Counted from the first letter of the stretch, positions 1 to 7,035 are shown. The stretch: 13,279 nucleotides of DNA from Bacteroides sp. UBA7333 (GCA_002471195.1 DKPN01000013.1:2614-15892); one strand, 5' to 3'. Program-made: numbers and translations. The notes: generated by a model from the sequence alone, not told the origin.

Positions 1-68
1 AATTCAATAAAGATCCAGCCATTCTGTTTTCGTTGATTCCATATCTGTTTAAATATTAATCGTATCAT
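1..68 (-). CDS. ABC transporter permease, N-terminal fragment (cut by left edge)
   Basis: An ATG (complement of 66-68) opens a frame that runs off the left edge after 22 codons. The visible peptide begins MIRLIFKQIWNQR and continues NGWIFIE. This is a typical N-terminus of MacB/FtsX-like permeases in Bacteroidales: a short amphipathic cytoplasmic stretch just before the first membrane helix. It begins 7 nt after the stop of the upstream permease, so the two are almost certainly co-transcribed. Seen: start, frame and peptide. Inferred: that it is a second, paralogous permease of the same efflux operon. The rest of the protein and any ATP-binding subunit lie outside the window. Confidence 0.7.
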   Translation of the reverse strand, partial: MIRLIFKQIWNQRKQNGWIFIE

Positions 69-75
69 GGTCTAT

Positions 76-1356
76 TTATTTTTGTGTATTAAGAGAATAA
101 ACGATAGTATGTCGCATAGCATTTAAAGTAGGTATGAGTGCTGAGATTAAATTCAGCACAATGCATACACCAAAAGCGATGAAAAAGATGGCAGGATTGA
201 AAATCATCTCGGGAGTTATTGACGTACGTACCCCTTCGGTTACAAAATCATTGAATATGGATAATATCCAATTACTGGAGGTTAACACTATAAGGTATGA
301 TAATAATAATCCCAATGCACCTCCTATACATGTTAATAAGAGGTTTTCCCACAAAACTTGCTTAATCAGATTGCTACGAGTAGCACCATAAGCTTTGCGA
401 ACTCCCAACTCTTCCATTCGTTTGCTCATACGAAAAGAAACCATTCCACTCAAATTGATGGCAGGGATCAATATTAATGCCAATAGAGTCAATCCAATTT
501 CGATAAATATCTCTCCAAAATCGGGAGCCATATTGCTCCATACACGCAACGTGCTGACCCAATAATCATCTGGTTGATTCATTAAATCGTGTTTCCATTC
601 TTCGGTTACGTTATCGATCTCATCAAAAGCGCGAATAATCTCTTGCTTTAATTCCTCTTTCTTTCCGTCTTGAGGAAGCATATAATACTCCACTCCGCCT
701 GTATACCAATCGGGAATTGAATTAGTCAGAGCATCGGGTTGTAACGTAATGGGCAACCATATATCGGCAGCCGTTACCGGTGTTGCAGAACTTACATTAG
801 CAACGACTCCACACACGCGATATTCCTCACCATTCATCTCAAATGTTTTGCCTATAGATTGTGTAGTTGCATAGAGTTGTTCAGAGATGTGTTTTGAGAT
901 AACCGCATCTCTTTTTACTGACTGTACATCGGCTTCGTTAAATGGAGAGCCCTCTATAAAATTGAAAGTAAAGACGTTCCAATAATCACTGTTAATAAAA
1001 AAGGGAACTACATGAATGCTCTCCTTGCCTATGCCTCGCTCCAATATTTGAGACTCATCAAAGTATGTAACGGCTATATGCTTTAGATGAGTCAACTTAG
1101 GTGCAATATTAGTTAAGAATTGATACGATACACTGCCCGAATTATTATTATCACCCGATACAACTGTCATTCGTTTCAATACCACCGTTTCATTACGATT
1201 GTACTCAGGATAGATAGGCGCGAACTTAATATAGTGAATGATAAATATTGTCATTACTAAGGCAATAGAAAGCGCCGTACCCAATATATATATAAAGGAG
1301 AAAAGTTTATTCTGCTTTATCATGGTGCATGCTTGCTTAAAATAGTATTTCATCAT
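76..1356 (-). CDS. FtsX/MacB-like ABC transporter permease
   Basis: Inner-membrane permease subunit of an ABC exporter of the MacB/LolCE mechanotransmission type. Its 426 residues show the usual plan. There is one N-terminal helix (about 20-41), a large periplasmic MacB_PCD-like domain (about 45-280), and three C-terminal helices (about 281-305, 333-358 and 388-410). The cytoplasmic coupling loop reads RMEELGVRKAYGATRSNLI (about 313-331), the FtsX-family signature expected to contact the ATPase. The ATG overlaps the stop of the upstream fusion-protein gene (ATGA), which suggests translational coupling; the second Met could also serve as start. The substrate cannot be told from sequence. No nucleotide-binding domain is present in this protein, so an ATPase must be supplied from elsewhere, probably further down the operon. 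Confidence 0.88.
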   Translation of the reverse strand: MMKYYFKQACTMIKQNKLFSFIYILGTALSIALVMTIFIIHYIKFAPIYPEYNRNETVVLKRMTVVSGDNNNSGSVSYQFLTNIAPKLTHLKHIAVTYFDESQILERGIGKESIHVVPFFINSDYWNVFTFNFIEGSPFNEADVQSVKRDAVISKHISEQLYATTQSIGKTFEMNGEEYRVCGVVANVSSATPVTAADIWLPITLQPDALTNSIPDWYTGGVEYYMLPQDGKKEELKQEIIRAFDEIDNVTEEWKHDLMNQPDDYWVSTLRVWSNMAPDFGEIFIEIGLTLLALILIPAINLSGMVSFRMSKRMEELGVRKAYGATRSNLIKQVLWENLLLTCIGGALGLLLSYLIVLTSSNWILSIFNDFVTEGVRTSITPEMIFNPAIFFIAFGVCIVLNLISALIPTLNAMRHTIVYSLNTQK

Positions 1357-2621
1357 ATTTTTTGATTGATCTTTAGTTTGCTTTTACTTTTATATTCGCT
1401 CATGTCATTAATAACGACTTCATCGCCCGGTTGGAGTCCGTTAACCACTTCTACAAATTCAAAATTACTGTCGCCTAATTGTATTTTGCGCTTCACTATC
1501 TGGTTATTGCTATCAACCACAAAAAGCTCATAATCGCCTCTTCCCACATAATATGAGCTGTTAGCAATGCGCATCACATCTTCTTTTACGGCGTTCATTA
1601 CATAAACATCGGTTTTCAATCCCGATCTTAATCGTTTGTTTGCATCATCGTTTAATTGTACTGTAAAGGAAATTGTTCCGTTTTTGCTTAGTGGAGTAAC
1701 ACTGCCGATAGATCCTTCTAACTTCTCTTTGCCAATTTTCACCATAGCTCTACCCCCTACTGCTACTTTATCACCATACATATCGGCTATTTCTCCATCT
1801 ACTTTGAAACGACTCAAATCGGATATTACAGCTATTTGCTGTCCTTGTGATACTTGTACACCTACTTGGTTGTTGATATAAGTAAGAATGGCTTTGCGAG
1901 GTGAGCGTATTTGTGCATCATCGAGCGTACGCTTCATCTCTGCCAAGCTTTTAGAGAAGATATTTATTTCGAGCTCTTTCACCTTTAAATCGGCAGCTTT
2001 TATTTTCTTTTCATTTTCGTACTGTTGATGCAGCTGCTCCAGTTCGAGCCTACCTGTGTTGTATGCCAACTCCACTTGTCGCACTTTATCAGTAGTGCCC
2101 GAACCCAGACTGTCTAAATACTGTTCGTTGCGCAACTCTACTTCCAAACGGTTCAGTTTCATGGCATACACCTTTACTTTCATATCCAAATCACTCAGAT
2201 ACGTATCGTTGTTTACCCGAAGTTGTTCCAACTGATATTGCTTCATCATCAATTCGTCTAATAATTTATTATATGAAGTTTCAGTGCTTTGCAAATCGAG
2301 TTTAAGAATTGGTGTACCTATCTCAACACTATCGCCAGCTTTACAATACACCTCAAGTATACGCGAGTGAATAGGAGAATTGATAATCTCTTCGAAAGCA
2401 GCCACTACCTTTCCCGATGCACTGACACTTACTTCGATAGTACCGCGATCTACTTTCGATAGAATCAGATTTTTGCGATCGACACTACTCTGTAGCATTG
2501 ACAACAAAAAAACAATGGCGGTAATACACAAAGTTATCATGATAGAATATTTTATCCATCGGTTGCGCCGTTCTCTATTACGTTGGTCTTTTGGAATCTC
2601 TCTGTCCATGTTTACAATCAT
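1353..2621 (-). CDS. HlyD-family membrane-fusion protein (periplasmic efflux adaptor)
   Basis: Periplasmic adaptor that links an inner-membrane transporter to an outer-membrane channel; 422 residues. Seen in order: a basic N-terminus, one membrane anchor (about 25-45), the first half of a lipoyl-like domain (about 58-110, with SPIHSRILEVYCKAGDSVE), a long heptad-rich coiled-coil hairpin (about 112-236), the second lipoyl half (about 238-270), then beta-barrel and membrane-proximal domains, with LQPGDEVVIND near the C-terminus. It is the first gene of the operon and overlaps the permease by 4 nt. A second Met at residue 5 (start at 2609) is an equally plausible start, since neither has a clear Shine-Dalgarno sequence. 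A -7 promoter element lies at 2650-2657. MacA-like adaptors of ABC exporters are the closest known family; the substrate is unknown. Confidence 0.87.
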   Translation of the reverse strand: MIVNMDREIPKDQRNRERRNRWIKYSIMITLCITAIVFLLSMLQSSVDRKNLILSKVDRGTIEVSVSASGKVVAAFEEIINSPIHSRILEVYCKAGDSVEIGTPILKLDLQSTETSYNKLLDELMMKQYQLEQLRVNNDTYLSDLDMKVKVYAMKLNRLEVELRNEQYLDSLGSGTTDKVRQVELAYNTGRLELEQLHQQYENEKKIKAADLKVKELEINIFSKSLAEMKRTLDDAQIRSPRKAILTYINNQVGVQVSQGQQIAVISDLSRFKVDGEIADMYGDKVAVGGRAMVKIGKEKLEGSIGSVTPLSKNGTISFTVQLNDDANKRLRSGLKTDVYVMNAVKEDVMRIANSSYYVGRGDYELFVVDSNNQIVKRKIQLGDSNFEFVEVVNGLQPGDEVVINDMSEYKSKSKLKINQKI

Positions 2622-2649
2622 TTTAAAAGAGCAAAGGCAAGAGTCGTGC

Positions 2650-2657
2650 CAAAGTTA
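2650..2657 (-). promoter_or_regulatory. -7 element for the efflux operon
   Basis: Read on the minus strand this is TAACTTTG, a full match to the Bacteroidota -7 consensus TAnnTTTG. It lies 28 nt ahead of the fusion-protein ATG at 2621. No TTTG or TTG occurs at the usual 19-21 nt upstream spacing (the nearest TTTG is about 27 nt away), so the -33 half is weak and the call rests on the -7 box and its position. Confidence 0.45.
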
Positions 2658-2680
2658 TTAAACACTATATATCAGACTAT

Positions 2681-2716
2681 TATACAAAACAAAAGGTGTT
2701 CGTTATTGAACACCTT
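2681..2716 (-). terminator. Rho-independent terminator of the flavodoxin/ferredoxin gene
   Basis: A perfect 9-bp stem (2693-2701 with 2708-2716, core GGTGTTC/GAACACC) closes a 6-nt loop. On the minus strand it is followed by a T-rich tail (TTGTTTTGT). It sits 23 nt past the stop of the minus-strand gene ending at 2740 and separates that gene from the efflux operon. Confidence 0.8.
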
Positions 2717-2739
2717 GTACGATTATAAGCAATCTGTTG

Positions 2740-3513
2740 TTATTTTAGATACACCATATAGGGTTGCTGAGGAACATGAAATGATTTTGAAAACTTTTTG
2801 GATGCCAACCAATAGAGTAAGCCACCAAAATGTTTTGCCTTTTGTGGACAAACCGATATACAATGCGCACAGGCAATACATTTTGATTGATCGGTGTGTT
2901 TGGGGTTCCCTTTTTGGATGGCATTAGCAGGACACTGCTTAACGCATATTTCACAATTATTGCACGATGAAGAAGTGCGAGGAATCAATGGAACCGATTT
3001 AATCGTGCGATAAGGTCGATTACCCTGAATGGTCAATCGCTGATGATTGGACGGATAGCACTGCATACTTTCTACTGCAAAGCGCTTCACCATTTCCAAA
3101 TCCTTCTCGTCAGGTCGGTTTATGGCTACTTTGGGAAATATAGAATGTTGGGCAATAAAGGCAGCCGCCGAAATTGCTATAAACCCATTGTTTTCGATAT
3201 CATCTTGCAATTCGACCAATGCATCTTCGAAAGCTCTATTTCCATAAGTGCATATTAAAATGGTAGGTGTATTATCGCCTTTCAATGTTTTGATTTCATC
3301 TTTAATATTCTGAGGTATTCTTCCCGAATATACCGGCATGGCCAAAACCACCAATTCGCTACTCGAAAATATTTGTTGATGAGGCTTTTTAAGTAGCAAG
3401 TTACATTTACTATGCAGAGGAATGTCTTTCAAAGCATCTTGCATTGTATTTATAATTCGCTCAGTGGTACCTGTAGCACTAAAGTAGATGAGATGTAGTT
3501 TTTCTATATTCAT
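2740..3513 (-). CDS. EFR1-type flavodoxin domain fused to 2[4Fe-4S] ferredoxin
   Basis: Soluble cytoplasmic electron-transfer protein, 257 residues from the chosen start. The N-terminal half (about 5-130) is a flavodoxin fold with the FMN-phosphate loop FSATGTTERI at 11-20. The C-terminal part holds two [4Fe-4S] cluster motifs, C184-x2-C187-x2-C190-x3-C194-P and C212-x2-C215-x2-C218-x3-C222-P. This matches the EFR1 family of flavodoxin-ferredoxin fusions, whose redox partners are mostly unknown. The open frame extends ten codons further upstream to an ATG at 3543. I chose the internal Met at 3513 because flavodoxins normally start just before this first beta-strand, and because the candidate -7 promoter box (3541-3548) overlaps the upstream ATG. 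It is monocistronic, with its own terminator. The physiological role cannot be read from the neighbours. Confidence 0.85.
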   Translation of the reverse strand: MNIEKLHLIYFSATGTTERIINTMQDALKDIPLHSKCNLLLKKPHQQIFSSSELVVLAMPVYSGRIPQNIKDEIKTLKGDNTPTILICTYGNRAFEDALVELQDDIENNGFIAISAAAFIAQHSIFPKVAINRPDEKDLEMVKRFAVESMQCYPSNHQRLTIQGNRPYRTIKSVPLIPRTSSSCNNCEICVKQCPANAIQKGNPKHTDQSKCIACAHCISVCPQKAKHFGGLLYWLASKKFSKSFHVPQQPYMVYLK

Positions 3514-3540
3514 GGGTAAGTATCGATTGATTGTATATTG

Positions 3541-3548
3541 CAAAAATA
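3541..3548 (-). promoter_or_regulatory. -7 element for the flavodoxin/ferredoxin gene
   Basis: Minus-strand TATTTTTG matches TAnnTTTG and lies 27 nt ahead of the chosen ATG at 3513, which would give a leader of about 20 nt. No good -33 box is visible at the standard spacing. AT-rich sequence gives such matches by chance fairly often. Confidence 0.4.
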
Positions 3549-3650
3549 GAAAAAAAATGAGGCGAAGCTATAAATATACTTCTATAAAATCACAACTACG
3601 AATATTTACGTTCTGGCTATCATCCACTTATGTTAATAGAATTTATCACA

Positions 3651-3682
3651 TTTGTTTATCATTCATATTTAGGCTAACTTTG
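3651..3682 (+). promoter_or_regulatory. Bacteroidota-type promoter of yjdM
   Basis: A -33 box TTTG (3651-3654) and a -7 box TAACTTTG (3675-3682) are separated by 20 nt, a complete match to the Bacteroides consensus TTTG-N19-21-TAnnTTTG. The predicted transcript starts near 3689, leaving a leader of about 25 nt to the ATG at 3716. This is one of the two best promoters in the window. Confidence 0.78.
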
Positions 3683-3715
3683 CATTCAAAATATTTATAA
3701 AATACGAATTGACTA

Positions 3716-4051
3716 ATGAACGAAATTCCAAATTGCCCTAAATGTGCAGGCGAAAACACCTACTTCGATGGTTCTTTATATGTATGTCCTGATTGCGCAC
3801 ACGAGTTTAATCCGGACGCTGCTTCTGAGGAGGTGACTGTAGATAATACGCCACGTGATAGCAATGGTGCCGAATTGATGGATGGCGATGCAGTGACTGT
3901 AATAAAAGACTTAAAAGTGAAAGGATCGTCTATGGTGATTAAAAGAGGTACAAAAGTAAAAAGTATTCGCTTAACAGATGTTCCCGAAGAAGTGGATTGC
4001 AAAATCGATGGAAGTAGTATTGTTCTTAAAACCTGCTTTTTGAAAAAATAA
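3716..4051 (+). CDS. yjdM: YjdM/PhnA-family zinc-ribbon protein
   Basis: Small cytoplasmic protein of 111 residues, the normal length for the family. The N-terminus is a zinc ribbon with two CxxC knuckles (C7-x2-C10 and C24-x2-C27). After an acidic linker (about 30-48) comes the PhnA domain, with the family signature DSNGAELMDGDAVTVIKDL near 49-67 and KRGTKVKSIRL near 77-87. The family was once called alkylphosphonate utilisation protein PhnA, but it is not phosphonoacetate hydrolase and its molecular role is unknown; the old name should not be carried over as a function. A strong dedicated promoter lies just upstream, and the gene is transcribed divergently from the flavodoxin/ferredoxin gene. 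Confidence 0.9.
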   Translation: MNEIPNCPKCAGENTYFDGSLYVCPDCAHEFNPDAASEEVTVDNTPRDSNGAELMDGDAVTVIKDLKVKGSSMVIKRGTKVKSIRLTDVPEEVDCKIDGSSIVLKTCFLKK

Positions 4052-4249
4052 GTCCAAACTCTTTCTCATGATAATAGATAAGTTGCTCATCAACTAATAC
4101 AGAGGGTCATGTTGTGGATTGCTTTTAATAAATCGACTTGAATAATATTAATGAGTCATTTTATTCGAAACAGTTCAAACAATTTGGAATCTCCGTTTTA
4201 AAATGATAAATTTACACTGTGAATCATGAAATAGATTCAAGTAATAATT

Positions 4250-4284
4250 GAGTGAAAAGGCTATTGCTTTTTCACTCTTTTTTT
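4250..4284 (+). terminator. Strong Rho-independent terminator, distant from yjdM
   Basis: An 11-bp stem (4250-4260 with 4267-4277, one G-U pair; outer part GAGTGAAAA/TTTTCACTC) closes a 6-nt loop and is followed by seven T residues (4278-4284). The form is textbook, oriented for plus-strand transcripts, and lies 199 nt after the yjdM stop. Confidence 0.85.
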
Positions 4285-4597
4285 ATGTCACAACACCAAT
4301 ATCTTGTAAAGATTTTATCGTATTTAGAGTTCGTTATAATCGATAGTTTATAAAGATCCGACTCATAAATCTTAGAAAGAACAGATAGATTGTAAGAAAG
4401 AACACATCAATCTATAACAGTTAAGAGCTAAAAGTGAAGAATGTGCGGCAAACACAATGATTAAGGCACATTTATGTTATAATTCATTAAATATCGAGCT
4501 CCAAGGTATTGACAAAATCGAGTAGATATGACACGATATCAATGGTCTGGATATGCACATATTCAATAAAATTGTGCGAGAGTAATTCAAAAAATAC

Positions 4598-4605
4598 TAT
4601 CTTTG
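4598..4605 (+). promoter_or_regulatory. -7 element for fabD
   Basis: TATCTTTG matches TAnnTTTG and lies 29 nt ahead of the fabD ATG. The best -33 candidate is a TTG at 4572-4574 with a 23-nt gap, slightly longer than usual, so the -33 half is weak. Confidence 0.55.
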
Positions 4606-4634
4606 TTGCGCATTAAACATTAAATAAATTAATA

Positions 4635-5522
4635 ATGAAAGCATTTGTATTTCCCGGTCAAGGTGCTCAATTCGTAGGAATGGGCAAAGACTTGTATGAA
4701 AATTCGGCTTTGGCAAAAGAGTTATTTGAAAAAGCAAACGATATCTTAGATTATCGCATTACAGATATTATGTTCAATGGAACAGATGAGGATTTACGTC
4801 AAACAAAAGTAACTCAACCTGCCGTGTTTTTACATTCAGTAATATCGGCATTGTGTATGGGTGATGATTTTAAACCTGAAATGACAGCAGGACACTCTTT
4901 GGGTGAATTTTCTGCACTTGTAGCAGCAGGTGCTTTAAGCTTCGAAGATGGTTTGAAATTGGTTTATGCACGTGCTATGGCAATGCAAAAGGCATGTGAG
5001 GCAACTCCTTCGACCATGGCAGCGATTCTTGCTTTGCCCGATGAGAAAGTGGAAGAAATTTGCGCTCAAATCATGGCCGACGGTGAAGTATGCGTACCTG
5101 CAAACTTTAACTGTCCGGGACAAATTGTAATATCAGGATCGGTACCCGGTATTGAAAAAGCATGCGAATTAATGAAAGCTGCCGGCGCAAAACGCGCATT
5201 ACCTCTAAAAGTGGGTGGAGCTTTCCACTCTCCGCTTATGGATCCGGCGAAAGTTGAATTAGCTGAAGCCATTAATAACACCACTTTCCATGCACCTAAA
5301 TGTCCTGTATACCAAAATGTGGATGCACTTCCTTATACAGACTCTGAGCAAATCAAGAAAAACTTAATTGCTCAACTTACTGCATCGGTACGTTGGACAC
5401 AAACTGTAGAAAACATGGTTGCCGATGGTGCAGTTGACTTCACCGAATGTGGTCCGGGTGCTGTGCTTCAAGGATTAATTAAAAAGATTAAACCTGAAGT
5501 TTCGGCTCATGGTATTGCTTAA
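4635..5522 (+). CDS. fabD: Malonyl-CoA:ACP transacylase
   Basis: Moves the malonyl group from malonyl-CoA to acyl carrier protein, supplying the extender unit for type II fatty acid synthesis in the cytoplasm. At 295 residues it has normal family length. The N-terminal signature FPGQGAQ is at 6-12. The nucleophile is Ser88 in GHSLGE (86-91). The carboxylate-binding Arg is Arg113 in YARAMAMQ, and the catalytic His is His198 in GAFHSP. Late glycine-rich ECGPGAVLQGL completes the fold. The ATG lies in an A/T-rich leader without a Shine-Dalgarno sequence, as is usual here. It stands alone rather than in a fab cluster, with its own promoter element and a terminator shared with the convergent PAP2 gene. 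Confidence 0.97.
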   Translation: MKAFVFPGQGAQFVGMGKDLYENSALAKELFEKANDILDYRITDIMFNGTDEDLRQTKVTQPAVFLHSVISALCMGDDFKPEMTAGHSLGEFSALVAAGALSFEDGLKLVYARAMAMQKACEATPSTMAAILALPDEKVEEICAQIMADGEVCVPANFNCPGQIVISGSVPGIEKACELMKAAGAKRALPLKVGGAFHSPLMDPAKVELAEAINNTTFHAPKCPVYQNVDALPYTDSEQIKKNLIAQLTASVRWTQTVENMVADGAVDFTECGPGAVLQGLIKKIKPEVSAHGIA

Positions 5523-5542
5523 AAAAAGAGCAATCATATCAT

Positions 5543-5590
5543 AAAATAAAGAAAGGGATGAAGATTATTCTTCATCCCTTTCTTTATTTT
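5543..5590. terminator. Bidirectional terminator shared by fabD and the PAP2 gene
   Basis: A perfect 22-bp stem (5543-5564 with 5569-5590) closes a 4-nt loop, with A/T-rich outer ends giving U-tracts in both directions and a further T run (5598-5606) on the plus side. The minus-strand arm is coding: it holds the last codons of the PAP2 gene, whose stop codon (5565-5567) lies in the loop. For fabD the hairpin starts about 20 nt past the stop. Confidence 0.85.
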
Positions 5591-6164
5591 CAATCGGTTT
5601 TTTTTTCTCCATCATATAGGCAAATGTATATACCAACAACACACAAGTAATACCAATTAAGGCTCCGGCTATCACATCGCTCAACCAATGGCGATTGTTT
5701 AATATCCGAGTTAACCCGGTAGCTACGGCCGATAAATAGATAAAATAAACACTCCATTTACGTTTATATCCGTACTCCTTATACAATAGCGTAGAAGCTG
5801 TAAATGCCGCTGCTGTATGGCCTGAAGGAAATGAAAGATCGTCGGTACCATCGGGACGAATAACATCGGCAGCCGATTTTATAATATTGGTAACAATCAA
5901 CATTAGTGCAAATGAGAATAGAGAGCAAACAAGCATCTTTTTCCATCCACTGGCACTTTGTTTTCCCGAAAAGGTTAACCCAAACATGACCAAAATTGGC
6001 AAATAAATGATATAATCATCATAACGATAAGCAAAATCGGGTACAAATTGATTGCGCACATTTTGTATATCTATATTTAAATCATTTATAATACCCAGAA
6101 AAAGTGAAAAGACGATGACTGCACATACAATCAACCAAATTAGTAGTTTGTTTTGATCTCTCAT
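5565..6164 (-). CDS. PAP2-family membrane phosphatase
   Basis: Integral-membrane acid phosphatase of the PAP2 superfamily, which removes phosphate from lipid phosphates such as undecaprenyl diphosphate or phosphatidyl phosphates, with the active site usually at the periplasmic face. Its 199 residues hold all three signature motifs: K96-x6-R103-P104; P113-S-G-H116; and R153-x5-H159-x3-D163. The predicted nucleophile is His159 and the acid His116. Hydrophobic segments are at about 8-26, 51-66, 76-95, 113-127, 137-152 and 163-184. The C-terminus is short and charged (KKKPIENKERDEE). It starts 22 nt after the DUF4396 gene and is probably in one operon with it. Substrate is not determinable; undecaprenyl-PP recycling or lipid A dephosphorylation are both possible. 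Confidence 0.92.
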   Translation of the reverse strand: MRDQNKLLIWLIVCAVIVFSLFLGIINDLNIDIQNVRNQFVPDFAYRYDDYIIYLPILVMFGLTFSGKQSASGWKKMLVCSLFSFALMLIVTNIIKSAADVIRPDGTDDLSFPSGHTAAAFTASTLLYKEYGYKRKWSVYFIYLSAVATGLTRILNNRHWLSDVIAGALIGITCVLLVYTFAYMMEKKKPIENKERDEE

Positions 6165-6186
6165 TACACGTTTGTTTTTAAAGCAT

Positions 6187-7035
6187 TTACATGCCTTTTT
6201 TAATACCTAGTTTAATTAATAATGCATTCATTGGATAAGCGCAGGCAAAACCAAACAACATGGCTATTTGCATCATAAACCAAAATGTCCAACGACTTTC
6301 TACCAATGGATACGAGTCAAAGATAACAAAATAAACAATAGCCATCCAACCATACATACCCACTTGCCATGATGTTAACGAAAAGAAATCGGCTTTAAAT
6401 GCTTTTGCCAAACCTCTTCCAACCGATATTTTCTCCATTTCGCGAATGGCATAGAATTGAAAATAAACACCAATGATCAGTGCCAATATAAAATCAATAA
6501 TCCAATTGGTTAGTAGCATACTACCGGCTATTTCAAAATGTATATAATGCGATATCCACTCTCCTATCATATCGGCAAGTGTACAACCGGCTCCACAATG
6601 CAATGCTGATAAAGCTACCGATTGCCATTTCGGTAGTTTAGGTCCCATATCCATCGGCATCTTCATATCCATCGACATATCTTTCATATCCATATTGGCC
6701 ATTGATGATTGCTCGGTCGACGAATGATCCATCGACATGTCCATATCCATAGGCATATCTTCCATGTTCATTTTCATCGGTTCGCTATCTTCCATAGACA
6801 TCGATTGATCCATTGATCTAACACCGCCCATATCCATCTTATTTTGAACAACTTGCTTGGATCTTCCAAACTTACGGTATGCCCATAATGCCAAATAATT
6901 GCCCCATAAACCGGTAAGTATCCATACTATATTCATGATTTTCATGGATTGCTTATGAGATATTAAGTCATATGCGATATGTGCTGCAATGCCAATGCCT
7001 GAACACACAAAAAATACAGAAACCAAAGTCAACAT
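6187..7035 (-). CDS. DUF4396 membrane protein with methionine-rich loop
   Basis: Membrane protein of 282 residues with about six hydrophobic segments (roughly 3-24, 33-54, 139-158, 168-195, 224-240 and 250-272). The region around 138-160, with SALHCGAGCTLADMIGEW, is the hallmark of DUF4396, a family without an established function. The first two helices are followed by a polar loop (67-130) made largely of Met and Asp with scattered Ser, holding 22 Met, many in Met-Asp or Met-x-Met pattern, plus His104. Such segments resemble Met-rich Cu(I)/Ag(I) sites of copper-handling proteins. I infer soft-metal binding; transport has not been shown. His146, Cys147 and Cys151 at the membrane could be further ligands. 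It precedes the PAP2 gene by 22 nt. No convincing promoter was found in 7036-7110. Confidence 0.8.
   Translation of the reverse strand: MLTLVSVFFVCSGIGIAAHIAYDLISHKQSMKIMNIVWILTGLWGNYLALWAYRKFGRSKQVVQNKMDMGGVRSMDQSMSMEDSEPMKMNMEDMPMDMDMSMDHSSTEQSSMANMDMKDMSMDMKMPMDMGPKLPKWQSVALSALHCGAGCTLADMIGEWISHYIHFEIAGSMLLTNWIIDFILALIIGVYFQFYAIREMEKISVGRGLAKAFKADFFSLTSWQVGMYGWMAIVYFVIFDSYPLVESRWTFWFMMQIAMLFGFACAYPMNALLIKLGIKKGM
6646..6837 (-). repeat. Degenerate short repeats encoding the Met/Asp-rich segment
   Basis: This part of the DUF4396 gene is built from imperfect repeats; on the plus strand CATATCCAT appears five times and related ATCCATCGACAT words recur. It encodes 22 Met in 64 residues. Such low complexity suggests growth by slippage or unequal exchange, so length may vary between strains. 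Confidence 0.7.

Larger units (their letters stand above)
4052..4634. other. 583-nt intergenic region between yjdM and fabD
   Basis: No protein gene is supported here. It contains a strong plus-strand terminator at 4250-4284, far from the yjdM stop; a pair of 8-nt complementary segments (4136-4143 and 4235-4242) just before that terminator; a 10-bp direct repeat with inverted flanks at 4374-4415; and the fabD -7 box at 4598-4605. The first 200 nt are either a long yjdM 3' UTR or a small RNA gene. Apart from the listed elements, 4290-4590 looks like featureless AT-rich spacer. Confidence 0.6.

Noticed and set aside
134..391. Short plus-strand open frames within the permease and other genes
   Set aside because: They lie antisense to well-supported genes, show no recognisable domains and have no promoter of their own; they are frame shadows.
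3716..4051. Phosphonoacetate hydrolase or phosphonate use, from the old PhnA name
   Set aside because: The protein is the small zinc-ribbon YjdM family, not the hydrolase, and there are no phn genes nearby.
4457..4617. Minus-strand open stretch of about 40 codons upstream of fabD
   Set aside because: It reads through without a stop but has no ATG, overlaps the fabD promoter on the other strand, and its length is unremarkable in AT-rich DNA. It might be a remnant of an old gene, but nothing recognisable is left.
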